A stretch of DNA of 64,000 bases from Isochrysis galbana. Taxonomy: Eukaryota; Haptophyta; Isochrysidales; Isochrysidaceae. The stretch spans positions 2,693,079 through 2,757,078 of the forward strand of contig CM030936.1 of NCBI GenBank assembly GCA_018136815.1. The letters are read 5' to 3'. The position numbers and the translations under genes are program-made. This document shows positions 1 through 10,240 of the stretch, one piece after another. The notes beneath the pieces were generated by a model, which was not told the DNA's origin, made no database searches, and saw only the letters and a list, made by a program, of their open reading frames with translations. Numbering within the stretch: the first letter of the stretch is position 1; each line of letters opens with the position of its first letter.

Positions 1-154
1 TCGTTGCAATGGGAATGCGTGCTGAACACCACATCACGACGAGTATTGCACTACATGCATATTGATTTGTTCTCGCCAGGGATGGGCCTCAACCTACTTT
101 TATACGTGGGGGTCAATTTGGGCCTCGCGCCCCCCTTATTCCATCGCGGACACC

Positions 155-345
155 CCCCGGGGTGGTAGGGCGGTCAAACATTGATTTATAATAGTAACTA
201 CTAGCGCATGCGGGGGGGGGGCTGCATTTTTTGACCGTTCTCCGAAGCCCAAGAAAAACCTCCTGGGGGGCTTACCTACCGCCATTGAAAATGCCGAGGA
301 AAATGGTGTAATTTACCGCCTTGGTATGCAAATTCGGGCTAGGAC
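155..345 (+). repeat. Dispersed repeat, family F (GGCGGTCAAAC type)
   Basis: A stretch starting gtagggcggtcaaaca, with a purine-rich middle and the motif tgcattttttgaccg about 60 bp later, then a C/A-rich tail. The same block occurs inverted at 41505-41625 and, more diverged, at 15960-16270 and 46927-47110. The GGTCAAA and TTTGACC motifs are inverted with respect to each other, so the block can fold back. It has no coding potential. It is probably the end of a non-autonomous DNA element, but no outer boundary or target duplication could be defined. Confidence 0.6.
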
Positions 346-733
346 AGGTAGGCGCCTCTTGAGTCGGCGAAGGATGCATGTGGTGCCTTTTTCGCACTGG
401 AGCGACGATATCCCCCCGTCCTACGTCCTACTCGCGCGTTGAGAGAGGAGCGGGAAAAAAAATCTGAAGATTCTGGGCTACACACCTACTATACTAGGGC
501 GCTTCCCTATCTACATTGACATCGCCCTTCTCTTCCCTTTCCTCCACCTCCTCCCCTTCCCCCCGTCATTCCTTTGTCGTCGGTATCCGGGGTGCGGCTC
601 CGGTGCACTACCGTGAGCCCGGTTCAGAGTGCGGGTTCCGGGCAGGCCCGTTGCTGTTTTGGTTTGGTCTCTCGTTCAATGGGGTCCGGGCTGTTTCGAA
701 TCTCTCGCACTTGTTGGCTAGCGTAGTGATTCC

Positions 734-988
734 ATGGCGGCCCATCTGGTCGTCGAAGCCGACGGCTTGGCGCAAGCAAAACACATCACTCTCAGCACTC
801 TCATGAAGGCGGTCGAAAAGGTAGGCCTCACTTTCCTCAAAGGCAATCGCGAACGCATGAAGCTCGAAGGCGGCTCGGGCACGTTCGTGTCCAAGGCGGC
901 CTACTCCACCCGCTGGCATCCATACGTCTCGGCGGGCCAAGGATCCTTCCTGGAGGGGAGCTTCCCCCGCAAGCTCCTAGTTACGTGA
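734..988 (+). CDS. Hypothetical ORF, 84 residues, unrecognised
   Basis: ATG-started reading frame of 84 residues with a mixed, protein-like composition (for example KAVEKVGLTFLKGNRERMKL), unlike the low-complexity ORFs around it. No family is recognised, and no clear splice partner is seen on either side. The neighbourhood (1-2230) is otherwise non-coding and repeat-containing, so this may be a relic of a mobile element. The only support is the open frame and the composition. Confidence 0.2.
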   Translation: MAAHLVVEADGLAQAKHITLSTLMKAVEKVGLTFLKGNRERMKLEGGSGTFVSKAAYSTRWHPYVSAGQGSFLEGSFPRKLLVT

Positions 989-1876
989 ACAACAACACGA
1001 TCCACGATCCCAATAAATTATGGCATCAAGGTCGTCCTGGCGCGGTCGCTTCGGCGACAGCGGCGTGTCCATGAAGCCCTCGTCCATTGCGGCGAGGGCA
1101 GCGGCAGCGAGGGCGGGCGGCGGCGCGCACTCCATGACCCTATCGTTTTAACGATAGTTGACTATAAAATATCTAGAGACCACAACAGGCCCCTCATTCT
1201 TTTCCTCAGACAGTGATGCAAGGCATTTCACCGCTATCTCAGCAGCAGAAGCGCTTCGTTCGCTACGATGGCGGGTGGCGGGCATGTAGGCTGTACGATA
1301 GATGATACTTGGTTGGCGCGTTAGCGGTTAGCTTTAGCTTAGCCCGGTCACTCACTCATTTTAACCACTATTTCCCACCTCCCCTGGGTGTCCAAGGATT
1401 CCGCAAGGTCCCCCCCGACCTGCCCCGGCAACTCCCTCCCCCCTCCGAACGACCCCCTCCCGCCCCACGAAGGGCAATGGCGTCGGTGAGTGACTCCCCT
1501 CCCTTCCCCCGCGCGTGGCGGTCTATTTTGGGAGATTCGGGCATTCGGGCGGGCGCTCACGGGAGGGAATCGGAGTAGTGAATGTAGGGCGCATCACTAT
1601 TAGAAACGCGGAGCTTCCGCGACGTCCGATCGCCCGCGATCGGCCGAAGAATGGCCTGGAGGTGGTGGCCATGCAGAGCCTAGAGCTCCCGCGAGCAGGG
1701 TGGGGGGTCAAGGGTAGGTCGCACGCTGGTGCTCAAGGGTCGCACACACTCGTATTGACCCATCCTGGCCCCTCGCACCGCAGGAATGCCTCGATTCGAT
1801 CCGGCCCGACGCCCAGGGCCACGACCCGATTGACGTCGAGAAGCGCTCGCTCGGACGCCTGGAGGTACGTAGACTT
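989..1876. other. No supported gene
   Basis: GC-rich sequence with short overlapping ORFs in several frames. A segment at about 1783-1863 is bounded by ccgcag and a GTACGT donor-like site and would read as 27 residues, so a decayed exon is possible, but nothing is recognisable. Confidence 0.4.
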
Positions 1877-2166
1877 AACGTTGATGTCGTCCCACTCACG
1901 GCGAACTTTAACGCGATGCGCGCGAGCGGCCGTGGCGATTGGCGTGACTGCTAGGGCGGCACTTCTTGATATGATGCCTGGCGAGCCATTCTGTCCAAGT
2001 GGTAGAACGTGAAAGCGCCGGCAGCGCGCCCGGTCGTGTTCGAAAGTTGGGCACTCCGGCTCGTTCGGCCGGGTAACGTTGGCGTTGTTGTCGGCCCACA
2101 CACGGCCAATTTTCGACGCGATGTGGGGCGATTGGCGTGAGTGCTAGGGCGGCATTGCTTGATATG
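1877..2166. repeat. Diverged tandem duplication, two ~95-bp copies
   Basis: Copy 1 (about 1877-1973) and copy 2 (about 2076-2166) share gttg.tgt.gtc.gcccac.cacgg, then cgcgatg, then ggcgattggcgtga, tgctagggcggca and cttgatatg. The period is about 195 bp. The copies differ at many positions, so the duplication is old. Confidence 0.55.
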
Positions 2167-2227
2167 GTTCCAAGCCTGGTAGACCTAGTGAGCTGGCGAC
2201 AGAAATTTCCCCGTCTTACTATATCTG

Positions 2228-2345
2228 TGCCTTGCATGAACGGCCTCACTAGAAATATACCGGAGGGGGGCCCGACTGTATTTCGCGCACCGTCTTCGAA
2301 GGCCTGAAATTCGGTATTTTTCGAAAATTTCGCCGGACAACCCCC
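2228..2345 (+). repeat. Dispersed repeat, family D
   Basis: This block matches the reverse complement of 61520-61620. Shared landmarks in order are gcatgaa.ggc, aata.accgga, g.gggcc, a cgcac motif, aggcctgaaat and cggtatttttcgaaaatt. In the 61.5-kb copy the repeat runs directly into a methyltransferase fragment; here it is followed by unrelated sequence. Its class is unknown. Confidence 0.55.
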
Positions 2346-3042
2346 ACTTTTTTTGCTGATCCATCCTACCGGAACCTATAGGGAGCTTATTTAGCCCGTC
2401 ATTCACCCATTGCAGCTGGTGCCCTCCGCACCCCCAAAGTGAGTGACCGGGCTAGTTAGCTCTTAGTGCCTGCGCCGCTGTGCACCACCACTTGACTGCC
2501 GCCCGCAACGGCCAAGCCCGAGCCTCGCGTTACCCGGCGGGCGCCGCCGCGCGACAATGTGCCTCCACACGATGCGCCGAGTGGACACACGGCGTGAAAC
2601 CTATCAGGGGCATCACCTGTAGTGTGCGTGTGTGTTTGGGGAGGCGGGGGTATTAGTGGTCAATGTAGCCGCAAGAGGTGTAGTACGGCTCCGCATACCG
2701 GTTTCTGAAGCACAGAATTCGTCTCCAAAGCGTCGCAGCACTAGATTTTTTCCCCGCAACGAATCACTGGTCGATAAACGTAGGAAGGGAGTCCATAAAC
2801 AAATTCGCTCGTCGTCGCGTTAAGATTCTCTACAAATTCGCGGTCTTTCAGCCTCCGCCAAGCCCACCTAGCTGCGTAGACGACTGGTCTCACGCAAACA
2901 TGATCTCCAAGGCATGTATCTCTCTTCAGCCTAAATAAGTCGTTCATTGCCTCGCGCCGTATCAGATTTCACATGACACTTGAAGAATTGTATGCACACT
3001 GAAGCTCGGCCAAGGCGGCGCGTGCCGAAACATTGAGAATAT
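2346..3042. other. No supported gene
   Basis: Intergenic sequence downstream of the minus-strand thioredoxin-fold gene. Only short ORFs in all frames, no recognised protein, no repeat shared with the rest of the window. Confidence 0.5.
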
Positions 3043-3735
3043 TCATTCTATCGTGTGATAGCCTCCAAGGGCGACATCGGCGCCCTTTTCCCTTACGTAG
3101 GTCTTGAGCGATTCCTTCGCTGTTGGCTCTTGCGATGGAAGATGAGCTGAGAAGGCATGCTGGAAGTTGCCATGAATGACAAGATCTTTGATTGCTTCCG
3201 CCCCTCCAAGACATGCGTTATCAATGAAGACCAGAGGAAATGTCTTACAACCGGCGATATCCCACAGCAGCCCGCGCAGAAGATCATTCCTACCGTCCGC
3301 GCCATTAATCCCAACAAAGTCCACCTTTTGAGCCTCAAGCTGCATTCTTATTCGCTTCCAGTCATTTGAATGGATCTCGTTCTGGGTGACAGCTCGAGGT
3401 TCAGGCGCACGGAACCATGAGCCAGGCGACGCCCTGTGCCAGGCTTCAAACTCCTCTCGCTTAAGTGGTGGGAGCCCAGCTGAGTGTCGATTGAGATTGA
3501 ACTTTTGGTGCTCAGAGCGCAAATCGAATTCATTTGTCGCCGTTTTCCTGGCCGTTGGCTCGTAGTACAGAACGATCACCTTGCCAGCATACGCATCTAG
3601 CAGATCTCGACGTTGATAGAGCTCGGTGGGTGCGACCGAACGCCGGACACAAACAGAGCGCTGGTAGAGCACTCTCTTGTCGCCGCGGTATCCTACTGTG
3701 ATTGTGTCCGATGCGCTGCGCCTCGTCGTGCTCAT
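3043..3735 (-). CDS. Thioredoxin-fold protein, glutaredoxin/SH3BGR-like
   Basis: 230-residue protein, reading from the ATG at 3735; the frame stays open upstream, but that part encodes a (gt)n microsatellite (HTHTHT) and is probably 5'UTR. The C-terminal half looks like a glutaredoxin or SH3BGR-type thioredoxin fold: beta strand VIVLYY at residues 53-58, then TFPLVFIDNACLGGAEAI at about 165-182, which fits the cis-proline strand and the GG turn of the family. The usual redox-active CPYC/CxxS pair after the first strand is missing (YYEPTARKT), as in non-catalytic SH3BGR proteins. About 60 residues lie between the two conserved parts, longer than usual. No signal peptide is seen in residues 1-30. 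Function is inferred only from the fold; a substrate cannot be named. Confidence 0.5.
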   Translation of the reverse strand: MSTTRRSASDTITVGYRGDKRVLYQRSVCVRRSVAPTELYQRRDLLDAYAGKVIVLYYEPTARKTATNEFDLRSEHQKFNLNRHSAGLPPLKREEFEAWHRASPGSWFRAPEPRAVTQNEIHSNDWKRIRMQLEAQKVDFVGINGADGRNDLLRGLLWDIAGCKTFPLVFIDNACLGGAEAIKDLVIHGNFQHAFSAHLPSQEPTAKESLKTYVREKGADVALGGYHTIE

Positions 3736-3879
3736 CCACCCAGCTAAGGCAGTTGGCGGAAGGCCCGGTGGACTCGCTCGCAGCTTTGAGACGCGGCCGT
3801 CGTTTCCGTTTCCCCAACAATCTGTGTGTGTGTGTGTGTGTACTCTTATATCCTCCCGTACATCTGACACAAAGTGAGA

Positions 3880-4122
3880 ACACGCAACAGCCGGTAGCCC
3901 GATGGCGCTAGAGGAAGGAGTGTGGAGTGTGACAGGCCATCGAGTATCGGTACACACCGTCTGCCACTGGAAACCTCCTACACCCTGCCCCTAGGTAGAG
4001 CACGAGGGGGCAAGCCGCAAGGCAGGTGGAGGGGGGATAAGGGATAAGGGAAGCGGGCGTGGCTGCATAGGGTGCTGTGCAGGGTCGCGCGCGCGGCGAG
4101 ATTATTAGAAAGTTTTTTCCCT
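3880..4122 (+). mobile_element. 5'-truncated LINE-derived 3' end
   Basis: Matches the 3' non-coding tail of the LINE-derived elements at 10350-10565 and 32650-32867. Shared landmarks are ggtagcccgatgg, the block around gcccctaggtagagcacgag, gccgcaaggc.ggtgg, and the end gcgcgcggcgagattattagaaag followed by a T run. No ORF remains. The 3' end abuts the inverted retroposon fragment at 4123-4408, suggesting insertion into it. I found no convincing target duplication. Confidence 0.7.
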
Positions 4123-4408
4123 CCCTCGCTAGCGCTCCTGAACCTCATGCGCCCCCACTCTGCACCTGTCTCCTGTCTCCCTGTCGACCAGGGGGAGAGG
4201 AGGGGTTGGAGCGATGGGCTGGCCACGACAGGCCAGGACGCGCGAGCGCGAGGCAGGCGAGCGTGCCAGGGAGAGAGTGGGCCAGCATGGCAGTCTGCTC
4301 CTGGCTCCTGGCAAGCCATCAGGCATGCCAGGAGCATGGGTGGTTCCTCTCCCATGGCAGGGGAAGAGTGGAGAGAGGGGGGGGTGCTAACTAAGTGTAA
4401 ACTTAGTT
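4123..4408 (-). mobile_element. Hairpin-capped retroposon fragment (copy S1)
   Basis: Reading on the minus strand it starts with the hairpin AACTAAGTTTACACTTAGTT (4408-4389), then a C/T-rich block, ctcctggcatgcctgatggc, and gcgctagcgagggag, in the same order as copies at 18.4-19.2, 56.8-57.6, 58.9-59.8 and 60.4-61.1 kb. Only the 5' third is present; the rest is replaced by the LINE-derived tail at 3880-4122. The G-rich second hairpin of other copies is degenerate here. Confidence 0.75.
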
Positions 4409-4871
4409 CGACCTCACCCACACACAAATACGCATTCATTGCGACAGCAGCTCCCATAGATACTCCCGCCCACCACAGCAAGATCACAAGACCCTCCAGG
4501 GAGAGGTGCAACAGCTCATGCCAACAGCGACCCACATCCAAGGTGCCTCCACCCATCTCTCTCACAGAAGCCCCCCACGACATCCCCCATCCCCCTCTGA
4601 TCAAGAAAGCCTCGAATCAGAATCAGACGCGACCTACGACAACAAGCAACAAGAAAATTCCTGGAGTTCCTCCCTGTCCGCCCTTTCCCTCAGTGAGCAA
4701 GGTAGGTAGGTGGCCCTTGCGGAGCCAGCCTCGCTAGTAAGGCTTGCGCCTCGAGAGGGAGAAGGACAGGTAGAGCGAGGGCGAGAGCGAGAGTGAGAGC
4801 GTGAGAGAGACAGAGAGACAGAGGGTGAAGGGGGAGGGAGGTGGGGGGAGGAGGAGTGCGGAGAGGAAGGG

Positions 4872-5714
4872 ATGCGAGTGCTGCTGCTTCTTCCGCCCAC
4901 CATCGTCGCTGCAGCTCTCCACTCAGTACGCAGCGGTGCTGTCGAGGAGGGCGGCGCTCGCTGCCCTGGCGAGCGGTGGGGAAGCTGGCCCAGCCCGGTC
5001 GGCTTAACGCTGGGCATTCTGTGTGCTTTTGTTGGGCAAGTACTTGCCATGCTTTATCAGTACGCCAGGTTCCGATGGGCAACCAATGCGACGCGTATCC
5101 AGCCGACACCACGACCCTATGCCTTTAGCGAGGCTGTGGCAACGCATGTCAGGCAGCCTGGCGGCGTACTCATGCTCGTCTTCTACCTCTCTGCCTACTG
5201 GATGTTCGACCTCATGCCGTGCTCCTATTATAGCTTCGAGGGTGGCGTCCGTCCTCACATCGTTGCTGCGCAGATCGCCATCCAAGACCTGCTGCAATAC
5301 ATCATGCACTGGCTCGAGCACAAGGCGTCGCCAGAATTCTACAAGTTGAGCCATAAGCCTCACCACCGCTTCACTAATCCTCGCTGGGCGGATGCTTTCA
5401 ATGGCTCTGTTGGGGACACGTTCACAATGATTCTTATCCCGCTCTTCATCACCGCGCAGCTCATCCACGCCAATGTGTGGGAATATATGACATTCGGCGC
5501 AAGCTGGTCTGCATGGCTCGTGCTCATTCACTCGGAGACGGCACATCCATGGGACCCTCTTTTCAAGGTGCTAGGATTGGGCACAGCGGCGGACCACCAT
5601 GTGCATCACAAGACGTTCGTTTACAACTATGGTCATGTCATCATGTGGTGGGACAAGATCTTCGGTACCTACAAAGACCCATCATCTGTCAAGCAGTTCA
5701 ATCCTGGATTATAA
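4872..5714 (+). CDS. Sterol desaturase / fatty acid hydroxylase family protein
   Basis: 280-residue membrane di-iron enzyme of the fatty acid hydroxylase superfamily (ERG3/SUR2 type). The histidine clusters are all present: HWLEH at 146-150, HKPHH at 161-165, and HHVHH at 242-246, plus H220/H225 between them. These ligate two irons that activate oxygen for desaturation or hydroxylation of sterols or acyl chains at the ER. Hydrophobic segments lie at about 43-62, 97-118, 127-146 and 184-219. The C-terminal YNYGH-WWDKIFGTY signature (251-267) is typical. The ATG at 4872 gives an N-terminus with a short hydrophobic stretch (LLLLPPTIVAAAL), which could be a signal anchor or an artefact. Single exon, 170-odd bases of G-rich 5' flank. 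The substrate (C-5 sterol versus others) cannot be decided from motifs. Confidence 0.85.
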   Translation: MRVLLLLPPTIVAAALHSVRSGAVEEGGARCPGERWGSWPSPVGLTLGILCAFVGQVLAMLYQYARFRWATNATRIQPTPRPYAFSEAVATHVRQPGGVLMLVFYLSAYWMFDLMPCSYYSFEGGVRPHIVAAQIAIQDLLQYIMHWLEHKASPEFYKLSHKPHHRFTNPRWADAFNGSVGDTFTMILIPLFITAQLIHANVWEYMTFGASWSAWLVLIHSETAHPWDPLFKVLGLGTAADHHVHHKTFVYNYGHVIMWWDKIFGTYKDPSSVKQFNPGL

Positions 5715-6202
5715 ATCCTGAATCGTCAGGTAGCATGGACAGACCTAGGATGGAGCTCGGACCATGTCTTTGATTCATTCGCACTATCACGCGGCTCCCT
5801 GCTCTTCGATGTGCCCAATTGTATGCAACCTCACATGGAAGTGAGGACCATTGCTGGTTGGCTCCAAAAGCATCGTACTACAACTTTTTGTGCTCCTGGG
5901 GAGGGTGTCTGGGGATGGTAACTAGTAGCACGTGCCACAACTAACCGCCATCGCATACTGTCACATGCTTCTAGCTTCAAGTGGGGTTGCGTGAAGGGCG
6001 CCTAGGTCCCAGGTAGGGGTGCAGAGGAGACATCAGCGCTTGCGTGACAAAAACTTTTACGTTCTTGCCTCGCACATAGCCCTGGGACTCTACTCAATAG
6101 TAAAACATCGAATAAAAAACCTTTTAACATTCTCACCGCACACGCGACCGTGGACCCACTACTTTCTTTGAGGTGAATATACACTCGGCAACAAGACACA
6201 GC
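5715..6202. other. 3' flank of the desaturase gene; retroposon tail relic
   Basis: No gene. At about 6112-6170 the minus strand carries the type-a retroposon tail (read forward: ccttttaacattctcaccgc followed by a ccgtggaccc block), the same as the 3' ends of copies at 18369 and 60359. The remainder shows nothing recognisable. Confidence 0.5.
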
Positions 6203-6705
6203 TGACATGTCGCATTCATGCCCTAGATGATGCGTGATGCGATTTCCAGCAGGCTCTAATCTCTAATCTCCAGGTCCTTCGCCGTGCGGCCACACGGTGA
6301 AGCTCAGGCGCTTCTAGGTTGGTAGGGCTCGTCCCTAGCGACCTAGAATTCGGGTTCTCGTTTCGTTCCTTCTAGCCTGTTTGTCAGGTCTAGATTCCAG
6401 GCATTCCCTTCTTTCGGGTAATCTTGATCTTGACCCAAAGGAGCCAGGTCGCATGTCGCTTGCTGTGCGCTTGTCTCAGGCTCTTAGGGCACCTTGTGAA
6501 GGCTTGTTTAGCTTCTTGCAAGCTTGTCGATCCTCGTTGGGCTCCGGTTCTCTCTAGGGGCTTGAACGTTTGTTGTCGTCCAAGCCCAGGGCTGCTTTTC
6601 ATAGGTTCTGCCTGGCCTGGTTAGGGTTTCGTTGTCTTCCCGCGTTGGGCCGTTGGGCGTTCGCGTTGGCGTGCGGAAATTTCCTCTCACATTCTCTAGG
6701 TCTGC
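6203..6705 (+). repeat. LTR-like repeat, family B (copy B1)
   Basis: About 500 bp without coding capacity, matching 40200-40700 (+) and the reverse complement of 57735-57631 plus 56749-56230. Landmarks: gtgcggccacacggtgaagc, cctagcgacctagaattc, tctagcctgtttgtcagg, gttagggtttcgttg, cggaaatttcctctcacatt. Two of three copies sit next to gypsy-type coding remnants, so I take this as a gypsy LTR or leader, but terminal TG/CA and primer sites were not resolved. Confidence 0.55.
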
Positions 6706-6708
6706 TCC

Positions 6709-6775
6709 AACTAAGTTTATACTTGGTTCGCCCATGGGGGGGCACGAGCCCCCCTCTCTCTCCATTCCTTGGGGT
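6709..6775 (+). mobile_element. Retroposon 5' cap fragment (copy S6)
   Basis: Carries the hairpin cap aactaagtttatacttggtt, then cgcccatgg and the second hairpin GGGGGGC-ACGA-GCCCCCC, then the ctctctctcc block. The similarity stops after about 65 bp. Reverse-transcription products normally lose their 5' end, so a copy that keeps only the 5' end is odd and implies later deletion or recombination. Confidence 0.7.
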
Positions 6776-6969
6776 TGGAGAGTGTTGACGTGAGTGTAGG
6801 GTCATCTCGTCGGTCCATCGGCCCCGAACCGTCTGTCGTCTGTCGTTCTTCGTTCGTCGCTCTCGTTCTCGTTCTCGTTCCCGTTCTCGTCCCTCGTTCT
6901 CAACACTACCTCAATACCAAACCTCACCAATCCCTCAGCCTCAGCCTATCCATCCCGACCCTCCCAGCC

Positions 6970-8466
6970 ATGTCCGCTCCGTCGTCGCGCTCGCCCTCGC
7001 CCAAGCCCGTCCTCCCGCCTTTCTCTGCTGAGGAGGTGGTCCAGCCTGTCATTGGCCACCCCCCAACTTCCGCCGCGCCTCTCGCCGCTTCCCTTCCGTC
7101 CCCTCTGTTCCCATCTGAGGCAGTGGTAACCTCGGATCCGTCAGGTGAAGAATCTAAGTCGAAGCGTCCCGCGCCGGGCCCGCCAAAGGGGCCCAAGGCC
7201 CCTCCTCCTGCAGAAGCGGGCCTCCTGCCCGCTCTGCCCACCACCACTCCCGAAGACCGCGCCTCCTCAGAGGCCGAGCTCGCGGCTACCACCGTCTTTC
7301 ACTTTGACCCATTCGAGGCCGGCGCCGCGCCTCCATCACCACCCCCATCGCCCTCCGATGCTGTGGAGAGCGGGCATGAGCCCGCTCTCACTGAAATCTG
7401 AAATCTGCATCTGCATGGAAGAGGCTATTGAGGCATATCCCCCACCCTCGGAGGCGGATGAGGCCGTCCCACCGTTGCCATCGGACTCGGAGGGGGTCTA
7501 CGAGCCCTACCGAGCCACCCTCGATCGTGTCGCCGCGGTCCCGACCGCCCCACGCCCCACGCCCTCGCGTCCTGGCAGAAGATGCGCCCGGAATCACAAT
7601 TCCCAACCCTCACCGCCATTTCGCACCGGGCCACTCTGCGTTGCTGCCGTTGATCTCGTCGATCCCCTCGCGAGCCGCCTGACTCTTAGTCAGGCAACCG
7701 CGCCTTTTCTCGCCGCTGCGGTGGACGTCGCCGCCGGCGAACCGCAATCCGACTCCCAGTTGACAAGCTCCAGTGCCAGTGCGTCGGACACGCACTCGCA
7801 CTCGAGTGCGGAGGCTCCGTTGCCGCCTCTCGACCCCGATCTTGAGCCGCCGCCCAGGCTGGACTTCTCCAAAGATCCTATCCCTCCTCCCCCGTCGACG
7901 ACGGTGGCGGTGGAGCCGCTTTTCGCCGCTCCCACCGCTCAGCCCACCGCCTCGAAGAATTTCGCTCTCTACACCCAGGAGCCGGTGACTGTTCCGGCCA
8001 AGTCGAAGGGCACCTTCGCTGTGCGCATTCCTCTCGAGCTGCGTGAGTCGCACCCGGACTCCGCCGTGCTCGTCGATCGCCTACCGTCTCGTGACGGCCT
8101 TGACTCTCCCCCCTCGTAGCTACGAGTGTCGAGACTCCTAGCGACGAAGGGGAGGTCCTAGCCTCTCGCCCGGTCACGCTACCCGCTTACTCTCCGGTAG
8201 CTTCAGCTCATGTGGAGTACGTTCTACACGAGGCTAACCGCTCTCTTACTACCGACGACAACGACCCCGAGTCCTTGCTTACCGACGCGCAGCGCACGCT
8301 ACTCGACTCGATCCCACTCGACCCCGACGACCAGCTTAAGCCGGAGCAAAAGGCGCGCGTGCGCCGCCTGCTGTCTCGTCACATCGACGCGTTCGCTCTC
8401 GACCCCAAGAACGCCCTTCCAAGCCGCAACGCCAGGCTACGCACTGCGCAACGCCGCAAAATATAG
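6970..8466 (+). pseudogene. Ty3/gypsy gag-pol remnant
   Basis: Broken coding remnant of a gypsy-type retrotransposon. The first frame (ATG 6970 to 7401) is a Pro/Ser-rich gag-like N-terminus starting MSAPSSRSPSPKP, related to the minus-strand frame at 26027-25761. It ends at a stop; a second frame (about 7413-8119) carries the linker before reverse transcriptase (VTVPAKSKGTFAVRIPLEL), ends at a stop, and a third stretch (about 8150-8466) carries the helix that precedes the polymerase, QKARVRRLLSRHIDAFALD. No catalytic reverse transcriptase, protease or integrase motifs are present here. Frames change at least twice, so it is not functional. It lies just after the family-B repeat. Confidence 0.65.
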
Positions 8467-8867
8467 CGCGCTGCGCGCGAGAACGCGCGAACGGACAGCA
8501 AACAACAGCTCACCAACTCACATACTCACATTCACTCACAATTCTTCCCCGCAAGCAAAGCGTGCTCGAGGCTGTCATCTGATTGACCTGCCTTCATATC
8601 GTCGTGGAGCAGCCCAGCTTTCGAGAAGGCGCGCTCGACGCCCGCAGACGAGGCTGGACGTCCGAGGTATTGCCTTTAGCCAAGTTTGGCAAGACTAAGG
8701 TGCGGGCCATCAAAACCGCACCTTCTTCCGGCGCGCCAGGTCCCGAAGGTCGTTGACGATCGCGAGCTCGCCACCATGCGAGCACGTCAATGTCCATGTC
8801 AGTCTCAACTAGTAGAGAGAGGTAGATTTCGATCTCATCTCTGCAACTAAGTTTATACTTAGACGCG

Positions 8868-9818
8868 ATGGAGCGCGCCGACGCGACTCCCCTCTCCTTC
8901 GGGCCCCCCACCGAGGGCGCCCCCCCAGTGCCCATGGAGCAGCCGCTGACGAAGCGGCCGCGTCCGCCCACCGAGGCCGAGCAGGTGTGTGCGACTCCGG
9001 TCGCGCCACACGGCCCGTGGCCCCGGCCACACCGCACATGGCAGCCATGCTGGCCTCCCCCATGGGGGGCAGCAAGCTGCTGGCAGCACCCCACCAGTGC
9101 CAGGCTCATGCAGCCACCCCTCCATTGGGCATGCCTTATGGCAGAGGCCCCTCTCGCCCTGGCAAGGGCCGCGCTGCTCCGGCAGCGCGGCCCGCGGCTG
9201 GGTGGCCCCTATGGGCACAACACACACCTCAATGCAGCAAGCAACATACGATTCAGAGCAAGACACTCATGCACACCCCACCACACACACGAAGCACGCG
9301 CGCACGCCCCCCGTGGGGATAACAATAACAAGACCCTCTCACCCACTGACTCCACTCGCTCAACACTGACCAAGGTCACCTCCGCTCACGCCTCACAGGA
9401 CCAAGATTCCGACATAGAAAACGACATCACAGACTCCGACGCTTCTTTTGAGCTCTCCTTCCACCAAGCCGGGGACATCATCCTCCAAGACACGACGGCG
9501 TACGCCGCCATCGTTGAACTACTTCTCGAGCTTGAGGGCGTGGACCCCGAGCCAGACTTCTGGGCCCGCTCAGCGCGAGGCCCTTGGCACATAGCAGTCA
9601 ATGAAGACTGCGCGCAACAATTTCAAGCCAAGTACGGAGAGCACACCAATATCCGCGTCCTAGGCCAAGACATCCCCGTGCGCATCCGCGTAGAATCCAT
9701 CGACGAGAAAATCAACAAGAAAGGCACCTCATCACGCAAGGCCCTCTACGAAGCACTTCAAGACGTCGCAGCCCACATAGTGGTCGAGCCTCCACACAAC
9801 AAATCTTCCAGGCCGTAG
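8868..9818 (+). CDS. ORF1-like protein of retroposon L1
   Basis: 316 residues from the ATG at 8868. The first ~32 residues (MERADATPLSFGPPTEG and a KRPRP basic patch that could be a nuclear localisation signal) recur in the ORFs at 31224 and 51028. A low-complexity middle follows, an acidic stretch (DSDIENDITDSD), and a C-terminal block with GPWHIAVNEDCAQQF and IPVRIRVESIDEKI that could be a nucleic-acid-binding domain of ORF1 type; I do not recognise it firmly. The stop at 9818 falls at the junction with the ORF2-derived segment. Confidence 0.5.
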   Translation: MERADATPLSFGPPTEGAPPVPMEQPLTKRPRPPTEAEQVCATPVAPHGPWPRPHRTWQPCWPPPWGAASCWQHPTSARLMQPPLHWACLMAEAPLALARAALLRQRGPRLGGPYGHNTHLNAASNIRFRARHSCTPHHTHEARAHAPRGDNNNKTLSPTDSTRSTLTKVTSAHASQDQDSDIENDITDSDASFELSFHQAGDIILQDTTAYAAIVELLLELEGVDPEPDFWARSARGPWHIAVNEDCAQQFQAKYGEHTNIRVLGQDIPVRIRVESIDEKINKKGTSSRKALYEALQDVAAHIVVEPPHNKSSRP

Positions 9819-10240
9819 AAGCGGTGACGGGGTACACGCCTAGAGCGGACAGGTCGACAGCACAAAAGCTTAAAGACAGACTCTTCGTATACCCGAACAC
9901 AACGACACCCGACAGCCTCAAAGCCCTCTACATCATAGCGTGGAGGTACATAATAGGCGACTTTTACAAAGTAGAATTTGACAACTACACTTTCCATCAC
10001 GTGCCGGTCATCGAAAAAACCCTTAGCAGATTTACGGTCCTCGCCAGAGGACTCACCCCCCCGGACAAGCCCTCGACCGCACGCACTAGCATAGCCTCAC
10101 AAGGGAGAAAACCGAAGCTCAAGTCCCCGCGTGAGCTTTGCGCGCCCGTCTTTACATTCAACGATAAAGGCACACTGATGTTAGGCGGCAACCTGGCCGC
10201 AATAGCCAATGCACTCCAACTAACGGAAAAGCTAGCGTAA
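9803..10240 (+). pseudogene. C-terminal remnant of LINE ORF2
   Basis: Frame reading IFQAVEAVTGYTPRAD through the stop at 10240. It aligns along its length with the last ~140 residues of the ORF at 31224-32543 (for example KDRLF.YP...TPDSLK.LY.IAWRYII.DFY and QGRKPK.K.PREL). In the 31-kb copy this follows the zinc-knuckle of a non-LTR retrotransposon ORF2, so this is the ORF2 tail, with everything upstream deleted. Confidence 0.7.
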
